Shown piece after piece: positions 1 to 10,202 of a DNA stretch of 33,488 nt (position 1 is the stretch's first letter; the number at the start of each line of letters is the position of its first letter). A program made the translations under genes and the position numbers. Source of the stretch: Microbacterium sp. (GTDB lineage: Bacteria; Actinomycetota; Actinomycetes; Actinomycetales; Microbacteriaceae); the NCBI GenBank assembly GCA_029239635.1, contig JARBUN010000063.1, positions 1-33,488 on the forward strand, read 5' to 3'. Below the pieces are notes generated by a model. The model was not told where the DNA came from and ran no database searches. It saw only the letters and a list, made by a program, of their open reading frames with translations.

Positions 1-1
1 C

Positions 2-379
2 GAGGGCGAGAGCCTCACCGTCCGGGTGAGCGCCGATCTCCCGGCCGACGCGTGGGGCACCATCGACGACCTCGCGCTCGAGCGGGTCGGCGATGCCGCC
101 CCGGCTCCGGAGGCACCGACGCCCACCGAGCCGACACCAGCACCGACGCCCACCGAGCCGACACCTGCACCGGCGCCCACCGAGCCCGCACCGGCTCAGC
201 CCGCCCCGGGCTCCCCTTCCCCCGGCGATCCCGCGCCGTCGGCCACGCCGCTGCCGACGCACACCACGCCCGGCGGCCTCGCCGCGACGGGCACGAACGC
301 GCCGTTCGGACTCGGCGCGGCGGGTCTGCTCGCGCTGGCCGCAGGCACCGGCCTCGTCCTGCGTCGCCGACGCCGATGA
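2..379 (+). CDS. C-terminal part of a sortase-anchored secreted protein (5' end outside window)
   Basis: The reading frame is open from the window edge and ends with TGA at 377-379, so only the last 125 residues are present. The visible part starts with a short beta-rich stretch (SLTVRVSADLPADAWGTIDD), then about 50 residues of Pro/Thr/Ala/Glu-rich linker, then LAATGTNAP, a hydrophobic segment and five terminal arginines. That is a cell-wall sorting signal; LAxTG rather than LPxTG is the type associated with class E sortases of actinobacteria. The 'ADAWGTIDD' segment resembles the end of carbohydrate-binding domains of actinobacterial glycoside hydrolases such as endo-galactanases, but this is only a resemblance. 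The enzymatic part lies outside the window. The gene converges with rsmI, with a hairpin between them. Confidence 0.8.
   Translation, partial: EGESLTVRVSADLPADAWGTIDDLALERVGDAAPAPEAPTPTEPTPAPTPTEPTPAPAPTEPAPAQPAPGSPSPGDPAPSATPLPTHTTPGGLAATGTNAPFGLGAAGLLALAAGTGLVLRRRRR
116..196 (+). repeat. Three 27-bp direct repeats in the Pro/Thr linker
   Basis: Units at 116-142, 143-169 and 170-196. The first two differ at one base and the third is more diverged. Each unit encodes nine residues of the pattern P-T-P-T-E-P-T-P-A. They form the wall-spanning spacer before the sorting signal, and such repeats commonly vary in copy number between strains. Confidence 0.8.
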
Positions 380-385
380 GAGATC

Positions 386-417
386 CCGCGGGGCGGGCCG
401 ACTGGTCCGTCCCGCGG
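386..417. terminator. Bidirectional terminator hairpin between converging genes
   Basis: The arms 386-396 and 407-417 pair at 10 of 11 positions around a 10-base loop. The hairpin lies between the stop of the wall protein (379) and the stop of rsmI (418). No U-tract is visible on either side, as is usual in high-GC actinobacteria. Confidence 0.6.
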
Positions 418-1109
418 TCAGCGCTTGACCGCGAGCCCCGCCTGGTACAGCTCGCGCGACGAGTGGCCGGTGAGAGAGGCGACCTCGGCCGCTGCCTCCT
501 TGAGCCGCGTGCCGCCGCGCACGAGTTCGAGCACCTGGGTGACGGCATCCGGAAAGGCCACCTCGCGCGCCGTGGCACCGCCGACGACGATCGCGATCTC
601 GCCGCGGACCCCCTCGGCGGCCCACGCCGCGAGCTCGGCGAGGGTCCCCCGCGTTCTTCCGACGCGAGCTGCGCGAACGCCCGGCGACGCTCACCGGGCT
701 TGCGGCGGGGGAAACCCTCGAAGGCGAACCGGTCGGTGGGGAGCCCCGCGACGGCGAGCGCCGTGACCACGGCGCTGGGTCCGGGAAGGGCGGTGACCGT
801 CACCCCGGCGGCGGCGGCCGCGGACACCAGGCCGAAGCCGGGGTCGCTGACGGTGGGCATCCCGGCGTCGCTGAGGACCAGGAGGTCGTCCTCGCGCGCG
901 AGCTCGACGAGCTCGGCCGCGCGCTCCTTCTCGTTGTGGTCGTGCAGGGCGATGAGCCGCGGGCGGTTCTCGACGCCGAGGCCGGCGAGCAGCCGCTGTG
1001 TCGTGCGCGTGTCTTCCGCGGCGACGACGGTGGCGTTCTCGAGCGCCTCGATGAGGCGGCGCGACGCGTCACCCAGGTTGCCGATCGGGGTCGCCGCGAG
1101 GATGATCAC
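418..1109 (-). pseudogene. rsmI: rsmI, 16S rRNA (cytidine-1402-2'-O)-methyltransferase, broken by internal deletion and frameshift
   Basis: RsmI uses S-adenosylmethionine to 2'-O-methylate C1402 in the ribosomal P site. From the GTG at 1109 the first frame reads MIILAATPIGNLGDAS, then AEDTRTT, LSDAGMPTVSDPG and LPGPSAVVTAL, the typical SAM-binding N-domain, as far as the segment RRRAFAQLASEE. Near 644-660 the homology jumps to another frame, which reads TLAELAAWAAEGVRGEIAIVV and continues to the C-terminal GLAVKR and a TGA at 418-420. The section that should lie between (the F-F-E-S-P-H-R motif through E-L-T-K-T) is missing, about 45 residues by comparison with the usual length of roughly 275. 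The total of 692 nt is not a multiple of three. Both halves are otherwise well conserved, so this is either a recent deletion or an assembly error. The neighbouring divergent pmt is a conserved actinobacterial arrangement. Confidence 0.85.
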
Positions 1110-1115
1110 CGTTCC

Positions 1116-1125
1116 ACCTTAGGCT
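1116..1125. promoter_or_regulatory. Overlapping divergent -10 elements for rsmI and pmt
   Basis: On the minus strand TAAGGT (1116-1121) stands 6 nt before the rsmI GTG. On the plus strand TAGGCT (1120-1125) stands 7 nt before the pmt GTG. The two hexamers share the TA at 1120-1121. Both match the actinobacterial TANNNT -10, and the spacing predicts leaderless transcripts. No -35 elements are obvious. Confidence 0.6.
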
Positions 1126-1132
1126 GGGGGCC

Positions 1133-2704
1133 GTGAGCACCGACGTCTCCCCTCTGCTCCCCCCGATCGAGCGCACGCGCCTCGACCGGTGGCGCGACGC
1201 GCTGCTCGCCGACCCCCGGGGGCTGCGTCTGTGGCGATGGCTCGCCCCGGCTCTGGTCACGCTGGTCGCCGCCGTGCTGCGTCTGATCGACATCGGCAAC
1301 CCGCACCAGCTGGTGTTCGACGAGACGTACTACGTCAAGGACGCGTGGAGCCAGTGGGTCCTCGGCTACCCCTCGACCTGGCCCGACAAAGCCGACGCGA
1401 GCTTCGCCGCGGGCGACACCGACATCTTCACCGGCATCGGCAGCTACGTCGTGCATCCGCCTCTCGGACGCATCCTCATCGGGGCCGGCATGGCGCTCTT
1501 CGGCGCGGATTCCGCGACCGGATGGCGCATCGGGGCCGCCGTCTTCGGCACGGCCACCGTGCTGCTGATCTACCTCTTCGCGCGCACGCTCACCCGGTCC
1601 ATCCCGCTGGCGACCGTGGCATCCGGTCTCTTCGCGATCGACGGCCTCGGCATCGTCCTGAGCCGGATCGCGCTGCTCGACATCTTCCTCACCTTCTTCG
1701 TCGTCCTGACGTTCTGGTTCGTCGCTCTCGACCATCAGCGCACGAGGGAGCGGTGGGCGGCACTGTGGGTCGCTCGCGAGGGCGCGCCTCCGATGTGGGG
1801 CCCGCTCCTGTGGAACCGCCCGTGGCTGATCGCCGCCGGGGCGGCCGCGGGGGCCGCCACCGCCGTCAAGTGGTCGGGCCTCTACGTGCTCGCCGCCGTG
1901 GGGATCTACGCCGTGGTGACCGACGCCCTCGCACGTCGACGCGCCGACATCGGGCAATGGCCGATGGATGCCGTGCGCCAGGGTCTCGTCTCGTTCGTGC
2001 TGCTCGTGCCCGTCGCCGCCATCGTCTACCTGGCGAGCTGGTCGGGGTGGCTGTTCACGGACGGCGGGTACATGCGCTCGACACCCGTGGCGTCTCCCGG
2101 GTTCTGGTCGTGGGTGCCCGCGCCGCTGCAGAGCCTCTGGGCGTACCACGAGGCGATGTACCGGTTCCACGTGGGCCTGGTGACCCCGCACGCGTACGCG
2201 AGCCCCGCGTGGCAATGGCCGTTCCTCATCCGTCCGACCTCGATGTACTGGCACCAGGACGACTACGGCGTCAACGGATGCGGTCTGCCGAGCGGGTGCA
2301 CCGAAGCGATCTCGAGCCTCGCGAACCCGCTCATCTGGTGGGCGGGCGTCGCGGCATCCGTGTATCTGCTCGTGCGGTTCGTCCTCGTGCGGGACTGGCG
2401 CTACGCGCTGGTGCTGACGGGCCTCGCCGCGACGTACGTGCCGTGGCTGCTCTACCCGGAGCGAACGATCTTCCAGTTCTACACGGTCGCGATGCTGCCG
2501 TTCCTCGTGCTCGCACTGGCATTCGCGCTGCGCGATGTCGCGCGGGGTGTCCGCGGGATGTCACGGGCGAGCGGGCAGGGCATCGTGGTCGTCTTCCTCG
2601 TCGCGTGCGTGCTGCTGTCGGCCTTCTGGTATCCCGTGTGGGCGGGGCTTCCCGTGCCGTACAAGTTCTGGCGCCTGCACAACTGGCTGCCGACCTGGAT
2701 CTGA
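1133..2704 (+). CDS. pmt: Dolichyl-phosphate-mannose--protein mannosyltransferase (Pmt family)
   Basis: This is a membrane glycosyltransferase of the GT39 type that moves mannose from polyprenyl-phosphate-mannose to Ser/Thr of secreted proteins. The 523-residue length is normal for actinobacterial Pmt. After a short cytosolic N-terminus there is a first membrane helix (about 38-53), then FDETYYVKD at 62-70, whose Asp-Glu pair (D63-E64) is the conserved catalytic and metal-binding signature of the first extracytoplasmic loop. HPPLGR follows, then about ten hydrophobic segments. The C-terminal part has the conserved MYWHQDDYG-type region and a late YPERTIFQFY motif. The GTG at 1133 is chosen because of the -10 at 1120-1125. 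The ATPase gene follows after four bases and is probably co-transcribed. Its targets are likely lipoproteins and wall proteins with Thr/Pro-rich linkers, of which the window has several. Confidence 0.93.
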   Translation: MSTDVSPLLPPIERTRLDRWRDALLADPRGLRLWRWLAPALVTLVAAVLRLIDIGNPHQLVFDETYYVKDAWSQWVLGYPSTWPDKADASFAAGDTDIFTGIGSYVVHPPLGRILIGAGMALFGADSATGWRIGAAVFGTATVLLIYLFARTLTRSIPLATVASGLFAIDGLGIVLSRIALLDIFLTFFVVLTFWFVALDHQRTRERWAALWVAREGAPPMWGPLLWNRPWLIAAGAAAGAATAVKWSGLYVLAAVGIYAVVTDALARRRADIGQWPMDAVRQGLVSFVLLVPVAAIVYLASWSGWLFTDGGYMRSTPVASPGFWSWVPAPLQSLWAYHEAMYRFHVGLVTPHAYASPAWQWPFLIRPTSMYWHQDDYGVNGCGLPSGCTEAISSLANPLIWWAGVAASVYLLVRFVLVRDWRYALVLTGLAATYVPWLLYPERTIFQFYTVAMLPFLVLALAFALRDVARGVRGMSRASGQGIVVVFLVACVLLSAFWYPVWAGLPVPYKFWRLHNWLPTWI

Positions 2705-2708
2705 CGAC

Positions 2709-3470
2709 GTGACCCGCGGCGACGAGTGGCTGCACGATCCGCGGCCGGTGCAGCGGGTCAAAGTCTTCCGTGATGCACCGATCGATCGGGCGGCATGGCC
2801 GACGACGGTTCCCGCGGTGGCGCAGTTCCTCGAGGTCGCCGCCGGCGACGGTTGGGAGTTCGGCCCCGGGGTGACCTTCCTCGTCGGCGAGAACGGCTCG
2901 GGCAAGTCGACCCTCATCGAGGGGATCGCCGAGGCCGCGGGACTCCCCGCCGAAGGCGGGTCGACGAACGGCGGCGGAGAGACGCGGCGCACCGAAAGCC
3001 CGCTCGGCGAGTGGCTGCGCATCGAGCGGAGTCCCCGCGCGCCGCGCTGGGGCTTCTTCCTGCGGGCCGAGACGATGCACAGCTACTACTCGTGGCGAGA
3101 CGATCTCGGCGGCCCGGCGCCGAGCCTCCACGAGATGAGTCACGGCGAGTCGTTCAACAGCCTCCTCGACGAGGTGCTCGACCACGAGCGTTACGTCGCG
3201 GGCCTGGCGTGTCTCGATGAGCCCGAGGCGGCTCTGTCGTTCTCCTCCACGCTGCGCTGGCTGGCCTCCCTCGACCGCATGCGCTCACGGGGCACACAGG
3301 TGATCTGCGCGACGCACTCCCCCGTGCTGGCGGCCCTGCCCGGCGCGACGATCCTCGAGCTGGGCGAATGGGGCATCCGCGAGAGCGCCTGGGAAGACCT
3401 GGATCTGGTGCGACTGCACCGGGGGTTTCTGGAGGCACCGGGGAGGTATCTGCGGCATCTGCTGGAGTGA
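2709..3470 (+). CDS. Small AAA/ABC-type ATPase
   Basis: A soluble ATP-binding protein of 253 residues from the GTG at 2709, five bases after the pmt stop. Walker A is GENGSGKST at 60-68. A signature-like SHGES lies at 144-148, Walker B with the catalytic glutamate is CLDEPE at 168-173, and an H-loop ATHSP lies at 201-205. All the ATPase motifs are present in the order of a single ABC-fold (Rad50/SMC-like) domain, with no membrane segment and no long coiled coil. The family is usually annotated only as 'AAA family ATPase', and no substrate is known. The in-frame extension further upstream lies inside pmt and is rejected. The tight spacing indicates co-expression with pmt, which may be only positional. 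Confidence 0.85.
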   Translation: MTRGDEWLHDPRPVQRVKVFRDAPIDRAAWPTTVPAVAQFLEVAAGDGWEFGPGVTFLVGENGSGKSTLIEGIAEAAGLPAEGGSTNGGGETRRTESPLGEWLRIERSPRAPRWGFFLRAETMHSYYSWRDDLGGPAPSLHEMSHGESFNSLLDEVLDHERYVAGLACLDEPEAALSFSSTLRWLASLDRMRSRGTQVICATHSPVLAALPGATILELGEWGIRESAWEDLDLVRLHRGFLEAPGRYLRHLLE

Positions 3471-3638
3471 CGGGCTGGCCCGGGGCGTGCGGGGGCTCGT
3501 GCCGCGCGGGGAAATCTCGCAGATCGGGCGGGACTTCGGAGAATTCCGGTCCTCATCTGCGAGTTCCGCGCGAAACTGCGAAATTGTCCGACCTCGGCTG
3601 CGGTCCCACGCGCCGCACAGCGCCGCGACGCCCGCGCG
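3471..3638. repeat. Non-coding spacer with inverted copies of a CTCGCAGAT-type motif
   Basis: This gap between the converging ATPase and fusion genes contains CTCGCAGAT at 3516-3524 and its exact reverse complement ATCTGCGAG at 3555-3563. The flanks are partly matching (GGAA...CTCGCAGAT...GGAC read in both orientations). A third related core, TTTCGCAG, is on the minus strand near 3575-3583. The stretch is more A/T-rich than its surroundings. No ORF or RNA family is recognised in it. Confidence 0.5.
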
Positions 3639-6281
<2,643 letters not shown>

Positions 6282-6327
6282 GAAGAGGCGGACGGATGCG
6301 GCGCCGGGGTTGACGCGCCCCCGCGGG

Positions 6328-7779
6328 TCACGACGCGGGAGGCGCGAAGGCCGCCCGCGCGAGCGCCTCGGCCACGAGCCGCACGTTCTCGGTGACGGAG
6401 CCGCCCGTGACGCGGACCCACCCGCCGACACCGGCCCCCTCGGCGCCGGCGGCTCCCGATCCGGCGGCTCCCGATCCGGTGACCCCCGGGGCGTCGATGA
6501 CGAAGGGCGTCCCCGCGGCCACCGCGATGCCCTCGGCCGCGAGGTGCACGAGCGCGGCGCGTTCGTCGCGCACCGGCATCCACAGGTTGATCCCGTCCGG
6601 CTCCCCCACCTCGACGCCGAGACGGCGGAGCGCGGCCGCGAGGCGGTCGAGACGGTCCCGGTAGATGAGCCGCGCGGTGCGCACCGGGGCGATCGAGCGG
6701 GCATCGGTGAGGAGCTCGAGCAGGATCGACTGGAGGAGCCGCGAGGTCCACCCGGGGCCGAGCATGCGGCGGCGGATGATGCGCTCGACGATCTCGGACG
6801 GGCCGCCCAGGGCAGCGATCCGCAGATCGGGTCCGTGCGACTTCGAGAACCCGCGCACGTGCACCACCTGGCCCGGGATCCAGAGCGCGAGCGTCACCGG
6901 CGGCGCCGACGCGATCAGCGCCGAGTGGTCGTCCTCGATCACGGTGACCCGCGTGCCCCCGGGCACCGTCAGCAGGACGTCGGCGAGCCGTCGCGCACGA
7001 TCGATCGACATCGACGCCCCGGTCGGGTTCTGGGCGCGTGGCTGCAGCACGAGGGTGGACGGACGCTGAGCGAGGGCGCGCGCGAGCGAGGCGGGCAGGA
7101 TGCCGTCGCGGTCGCTCTGCAAGGGCAGGGGGACGCCGCCCGCCGCCTCGACGAGGTCGAAGATGTACGGGAACCCCGGGGATTCGACGGCCACACGATC
7201 GCCGAAGCGGACGACCTGCTCGACCGTGCGCGAGATCCCGTCGAACGCCCCGTCGACCACGGTGATCGCCTCGACGCCGCGCACCGGCCACTGCTCGCGC
7301 AGCAGGTCGTGCAGCTCCGGCAGCACGGGCAGGTCGTGGTACCGACCGGTGTCGGCGCGCGGTCGGGCGAGAGCGAAAGCGCGCTCGAGCGAGGGGAGCA
7401 TCGCCGGATCGGGTGTGCCCAGAGAGAGGTCGAGGGCGACGGATGCCGCACCCCGGCGACCGTCGCCGAGTCCGGGCGGTACGGCGACCCCCGCGCCGAC
7501 CGCGGGAGCGGAGAGCCCCCGGACCCGTGGACTCAGCCATTCGCGTCTCTCGGTGCGCACGAATGTCCCCGCGCGCCCCCGGGACGTGACGACGCCGGCG
7601 TCGGCGAGCGCACGCCACGCGGTCGCGACCGTGCCGGTCGACACCTCGAGCGCGGCGGCGACCTGGCGCACGGTCGGAAGTCGGTCACCCGGCGGGAGCG
7701 TGCCCTCGCTGACCAGGCGCGCGATCTCCGCGGCGAGTCCCGCGGCGGTGCGTTCGATGAGGGTGTCGGGCGCCAGCAT
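6328..7779 (-). CDS. MocR/PdxR-type GntR regulator with an aminotransferase-like domain
   Basis: A predicted transcription factor that senses pyridoxal phosphate or an amino compound. Residues 1-75 form a GntR winged helix (LPTVRQVAAALEVSTGTV). Residues 115-483 are a fold-type I aminotransferase domain with QNPTG (about 250-254), IEDDHS (about 281-286) and the PLP-lysine segment GFSKSHGPD (lysine about 313), so the internal aldimine lysine is present. The ATG at 7779 has GGAGG six bases upstream; a TTG at 7791 would overlap that site and is less likely. The gene diverges from the amidohydrolase gene at 7898, which suggests it controls the ureide operon; regulators of this family often act on the divergent neighbour. 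A Gly/Ala/Ser-rich insert near the C-terminus (GSGAAGSGAAG) comes from a 15-bp duplication around 6450-6480. Confidence 0.88.
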   Translation of the reverse strand: MLAPDTLIERTAAGLAAEIARLVSEGTLPPGDRLPTVRQVAAALEVSTGTVATAWRALADAGVVTSRGRAGTFVRTERREWLSPRVRGLSAPAVGAGVAVPPGLGDGRRGAASVALDLSLGTPDPAMLPSLERAFALARPRADTGRYHDLPVLPELHDLLREQWPVRGVEAITVVDGAFDGISRTVEQVVRFGDRVAVESPGFPYIFDLVEAAGGVPLPLQSDRDGILPASLARALAQRPSTLVLQPRAQNPTGASMSIDRARRLADVLLTVPGGTRVTVIEDDHSALIASAPPVTLALWIPGQVVHVRGFSKSHGPDLRIAALGGPSEIVERIIRRRMLGPGWTSRLLQSILLELLTDARSIAPVRTARLIYRDRLDRLAAALRRLGVEVGEPDGINLWMPVRDERAALVHLAAEGIAVAAGTPFVIDAPGVTGSGAAGSGAAGAEGAGVGGWVRVTGGSVTENVRLVAEALARAAFAPPAS

Positions 7780-7897
7780 CCGGTCCTCCAATTTACGGGG
7801 GTGTCACTCGTGGAAATCGTCGGGAAATGTTCAGGCGCGACAGTAACAGAACACGACACGACCGGGCGGACGCGCGGTCGAGAGCGAGGAGAACCCG
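7780..7897. promoter_or_regulatory. Divergent control region between the MocR gene and the ureide operon
   Basis: This 118-bp region carries a good Shine-Dalgarno for the plus-strand gene (AGGAG, 7 nt before the ATG at 7898) and GGAGG for the regulator. On the minus strand TAAATT (7790-7795) is a possible -10. The plus-strand promoter is not clear. Short ACACGAC-type repeats near 7852-7862 might be regulator sites, but that is a weak guess. Confidence 0.4.
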
Positions 7898-8746
7898 ATG
7901 ACGACGGTGCGAGCGGCCATCACGCAGACGACGTGGACCGGCGACAAGGAATCGATGCTCGACAAGCACGAGCAGTTCGCGCGGGATGCCGCTGCGGCGG
8001 GAGCGCAGGTCGTGTGCTTCCAGGAGCTGTTCTACGGTCCCTACTTCGGCATCACGCAGGACCAGAAGTACTACCGCTACGCCGAACCGGTCGACGGTCC
8101 GATCGTGCAGCGCTTCGCCGCGCTCGCGAAGGAGCTCGGGCTCGTGTCGGTGCTGCCGATCTACGAGGAGGCGCAGACCGGCGTCTACTACAACACCTCG
8201 GTCCTGGTGGATGCCGACGGCACGGTGCTCGGCAGCTACCGCAAGAACCACATCCCCCACCTCGAGAAGTTCTGGGAGAAGTTCTACTTCCGCCCGGGCA
8301 ACCTCGGCTACCCCGTCTTCGACACCGCGGTCGGCAAGGTCGGCATGTACATCTGCTACGACCGCCACTTCCCCGAGGGCTGGCGCGAGCTCGGCCTGAA
8401 CGGTGCGCACATGGTGTTCAACCCCAACGCGACCAAGCCCGGCCTCTCGAACCGCCTGTGGGAGGTCGAAGGTCCGTGCGCCGCCGTCGCGAACGGCTAC
8501 TTCGTCCTTCAGCCCAACCGTGTCGGCCGTGAGGACAACGAGTACGGCGACGAGGCCGTGTCGTTCTACGGCAGCAGCCAGGTGATCGACCCGCGCGGCA
8601 ACCACGTCGGCGCGATCGGCTCGTCCGAGCACGAGGAAGTCCTCATCCGCGACCTGGACATGGACCTCGTGCAGCAGATGCGCGACGACTGGCAGTTCTA
8701 CCGCGACCGCCGGCCGGACACCTACGGCGAGATCGTGAAGGCCTGA
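7898..8746 (+). CDS. Nitrilase-superfamily N-carbamoyl amidohydrolase (beta-ureidopropionase type)
   Basis: It hydrolyses an N-carbamoyl amino acid, such as N-carbamoyl-beta-alanine, to the free amino acid, CO2 and ammonia. The 282-residue protein shows the whole nitrilase triad: E43 in FQELFYGPYF, K116 in YRKNHIP and C153 in ICYDRHFPEG. The ELFYGPYF and PGNLGYPVFD signatures are typical of bacterial beta-ureidopropionases and N-carbamoyl-D-amino-acid amidases; sequence alone does not fix chirality or chain length. It is the first gene of the operon, two bases before the dihydropyrimidinase gene whose ring-opened product it would consume. No signal peptide, so cytosolic. Confidence 0.9.
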   Translation: MTTVRAAITQTTWTGDKESMLDKHEQFARDAAAAGAQVVCFQELFYGPYFGITQDQKYYRYAEPVDGPIVQRFAALAKELGLVSVLPIYEEAQTGVYYNTSVLVDADGTVLGSYRKNHIPHLEKFWEKFYFRPGNLGYPVFDTAVGKVGMYICYDRHFPEGWRELGLNGAHMVFNPNATKPGLSNRLWEVEGPCAAVANGYFVLQPNRVGREDNEYGDEAVSFYGSSQVIDPRGNHVGAIGSSEHEEVLIRDLDMDLVQQMRDDWQFYRDRRPDTYGEIVKA

Positions 8747-8748
8747 CC

Positions 8749-10191
8749 ATGGGCACCACCCTCATCTCCGGCGGAACCGTCGTCAACGCCACCGGCACCG
8801 GAGCCGCCGACGTCCTCATCGACGGAGAGACGATCGTCGCCGTGCTGCAGCCCGGCTCCACCCTGCTCGGCCACGACCTCGCGGCATCCGTCGACACCGT
8901 CGTGGATGCCACGGGCAAGTACGTCATCCCCGGGGGCATCGACGCGCATACGCACATGCAGATGCCGTTCGGGGGGACCGAGGCATCCGACACCTTCGAG
9001 ACCGGCACGCGCGCCGCGGCGATCGGGGGGACGACGAGCATCGTCGACTTCGTCGTGCAGTACCCCGAGGAGAACATCCTCGACCGGTACCACGCGTGGC
9101 AGGACAAGGCCGCGGGCCAGTGCGCGATCGACTACGGCTTCCACCAGATCCTCTCGGACGTGCAGGACAGCTCCCTCACCGCGATGGACGAGCTCATCGC
9201 CGAGGGCGTGACGAGCTTCAAGCTGTTCATGGCGTACAAGGGGGTCTTCCTCTCCGACGACGGGCAGATCCTCCGCGCGTTCCAGAAGGGCGCGGACACC
9301 GGCGCGATGATGATGATGCACGCCGAGAACGGCGCGATCATCGACGTCCTCGTGCAGCAGGCGCTCGCCCGCGGAGAGACGAGCCCGTACTTCCACGGCA
9401 CCACGCGCCCGTGGCAGGCGGAGGAAGAGGCCACTCACCGCGCCATCATGATCGCCGACATCACCGGGGCACCCCTCTACGTCGTGCACGTCAGCGCGAA
9501 GCAGGCGGTGGAGCAGATCGCCGAGGCGCGCGATCGCGGAATGAACGTGTTCGGCGAGACGTGCCCGCAGTACCTCTACCTGTCGCTCGAGGACCAGCTC
9601 GGCGCGTCGAGCGAGGAATGGGGCGACTTCGAGGGCGCGAAGTGGGTGTGCTCGACTCCCCTGCGCTCGAAGCACGAGGGCCACCAGCACCACATGTGGC
9701 AGTCCCTGCGCACGAACGACATCCAGATGGTGTCCACCGACCACTGCCCCTTCTGCATGAAGGGTCAGAAGGACATGGGCGTCGGGGACTTCTCGAAGAT
9801 CCCCAACGGCATCGGGTCGGTCGAGCACCGCATGGACCTGATGTACCAGGGCGTGGTCACCGGTCAGATCACCCTGCCGCGCTGGGTCGAGCTGACCAGC
9901 ACGACCCCGGCCCGCATGTTCGGGATGTACGGCAGGAAGGGCGTGATCCAGCCGGGCGCGGACGGCGACGTCGTGGTCTACGACCCGAACGGACACACCT
10001 CCCTCGGCATCGGCGAAGGACGCTCGCACCACATGAACATGGACTACTCCGCCTGGCAGGGCTACGAGATCGACGGTCGCGTCGACACCGTGCTGTCGCG
10101 CGGTCGCGTGGTGGTCGACGGCTCCGGCTACGTCGGGGCCAAGGGCCACGGCCGCTACATCGCCCGCGGCCTCAGCCAGTACCTGGTGTGA
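8749..10191 (+). CDS. hydA: Dihydropyrimidinase / D-hydantoinase
   Basis: A cyclic amidohydrolase that opens dihydrouracil, dihydrothymine or 5-substituted hydantoins to N-carbamoyl amino acids. Among its 480 residues are H67 and H69 in GGIDAHTHMQMPFGG, K158 in TSFKLFMAYKG (the lysine carboxylated to bridge the two metals), H191 in MMHAENG, H247 in VVHVSA and D331 in STDHCPF. This is the full binuclear-metal set of the dihydropyrimidinase subgroup. HTHMQMPFGG and CPQYLYL fit dihydropyrimidinase/hydantoinase rather than allantoinase or dihydroorotase. The ATG follows the amidohydrolase stop by two bases, so the pair is translationally close. Uracil-type and hydantoin-type substrates cannot be told apart from sequence. 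Confidence 0.93.
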   Translation: MGTTLISGGTVVNATGTGAADVLIDGETIVAVLQPGSTLLGHDLAASVDTVVDATGKYVIPGGIDAHTHMQMPFGGTEASDTFETGTRAAAIGGTTSIVDFVVQYPEENILDRYHAWQDKAAGQCAIDYGFHQILSDVQDSSLTAMDELIAEGVTSFKLFMAYKGVFLSDDGQILRAFQKGADTGAMMMMHAENGAIIDVLVQQALARGETSPYFHGTTRPWQAEEEATHRAIMIADITGAPLYVVHVSAKQAVEQIAEARDRGMNVFGETCPQYLYLSLEDQLGASSEEWGDFEGAKWVCSTPLRSKHEGHQHHMWQSLRTNDIQMVSTDHCPFCMKGQKDMGVGDFSKIPNGIGSVEHRMDLMYQGVVTGQITLPRWVELTSTTPARMFGMYGRKGVIQPGADGDVVVYDPNGHTSLGIGEGRSHHMNMDYSAWQGYEIDGRVDTVLSRGRVVVDGSGYVGAKGHGRYIARGLSQYLV

Positions 10192-10202
10192 GGGGATCGA
10201 CC

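Noticed and set aside
1106..2254. 382-residue minus-strand open frame opposite pmt
   Set aside because: Shadow frame; pmt has a full set of family motifs in the other strand.
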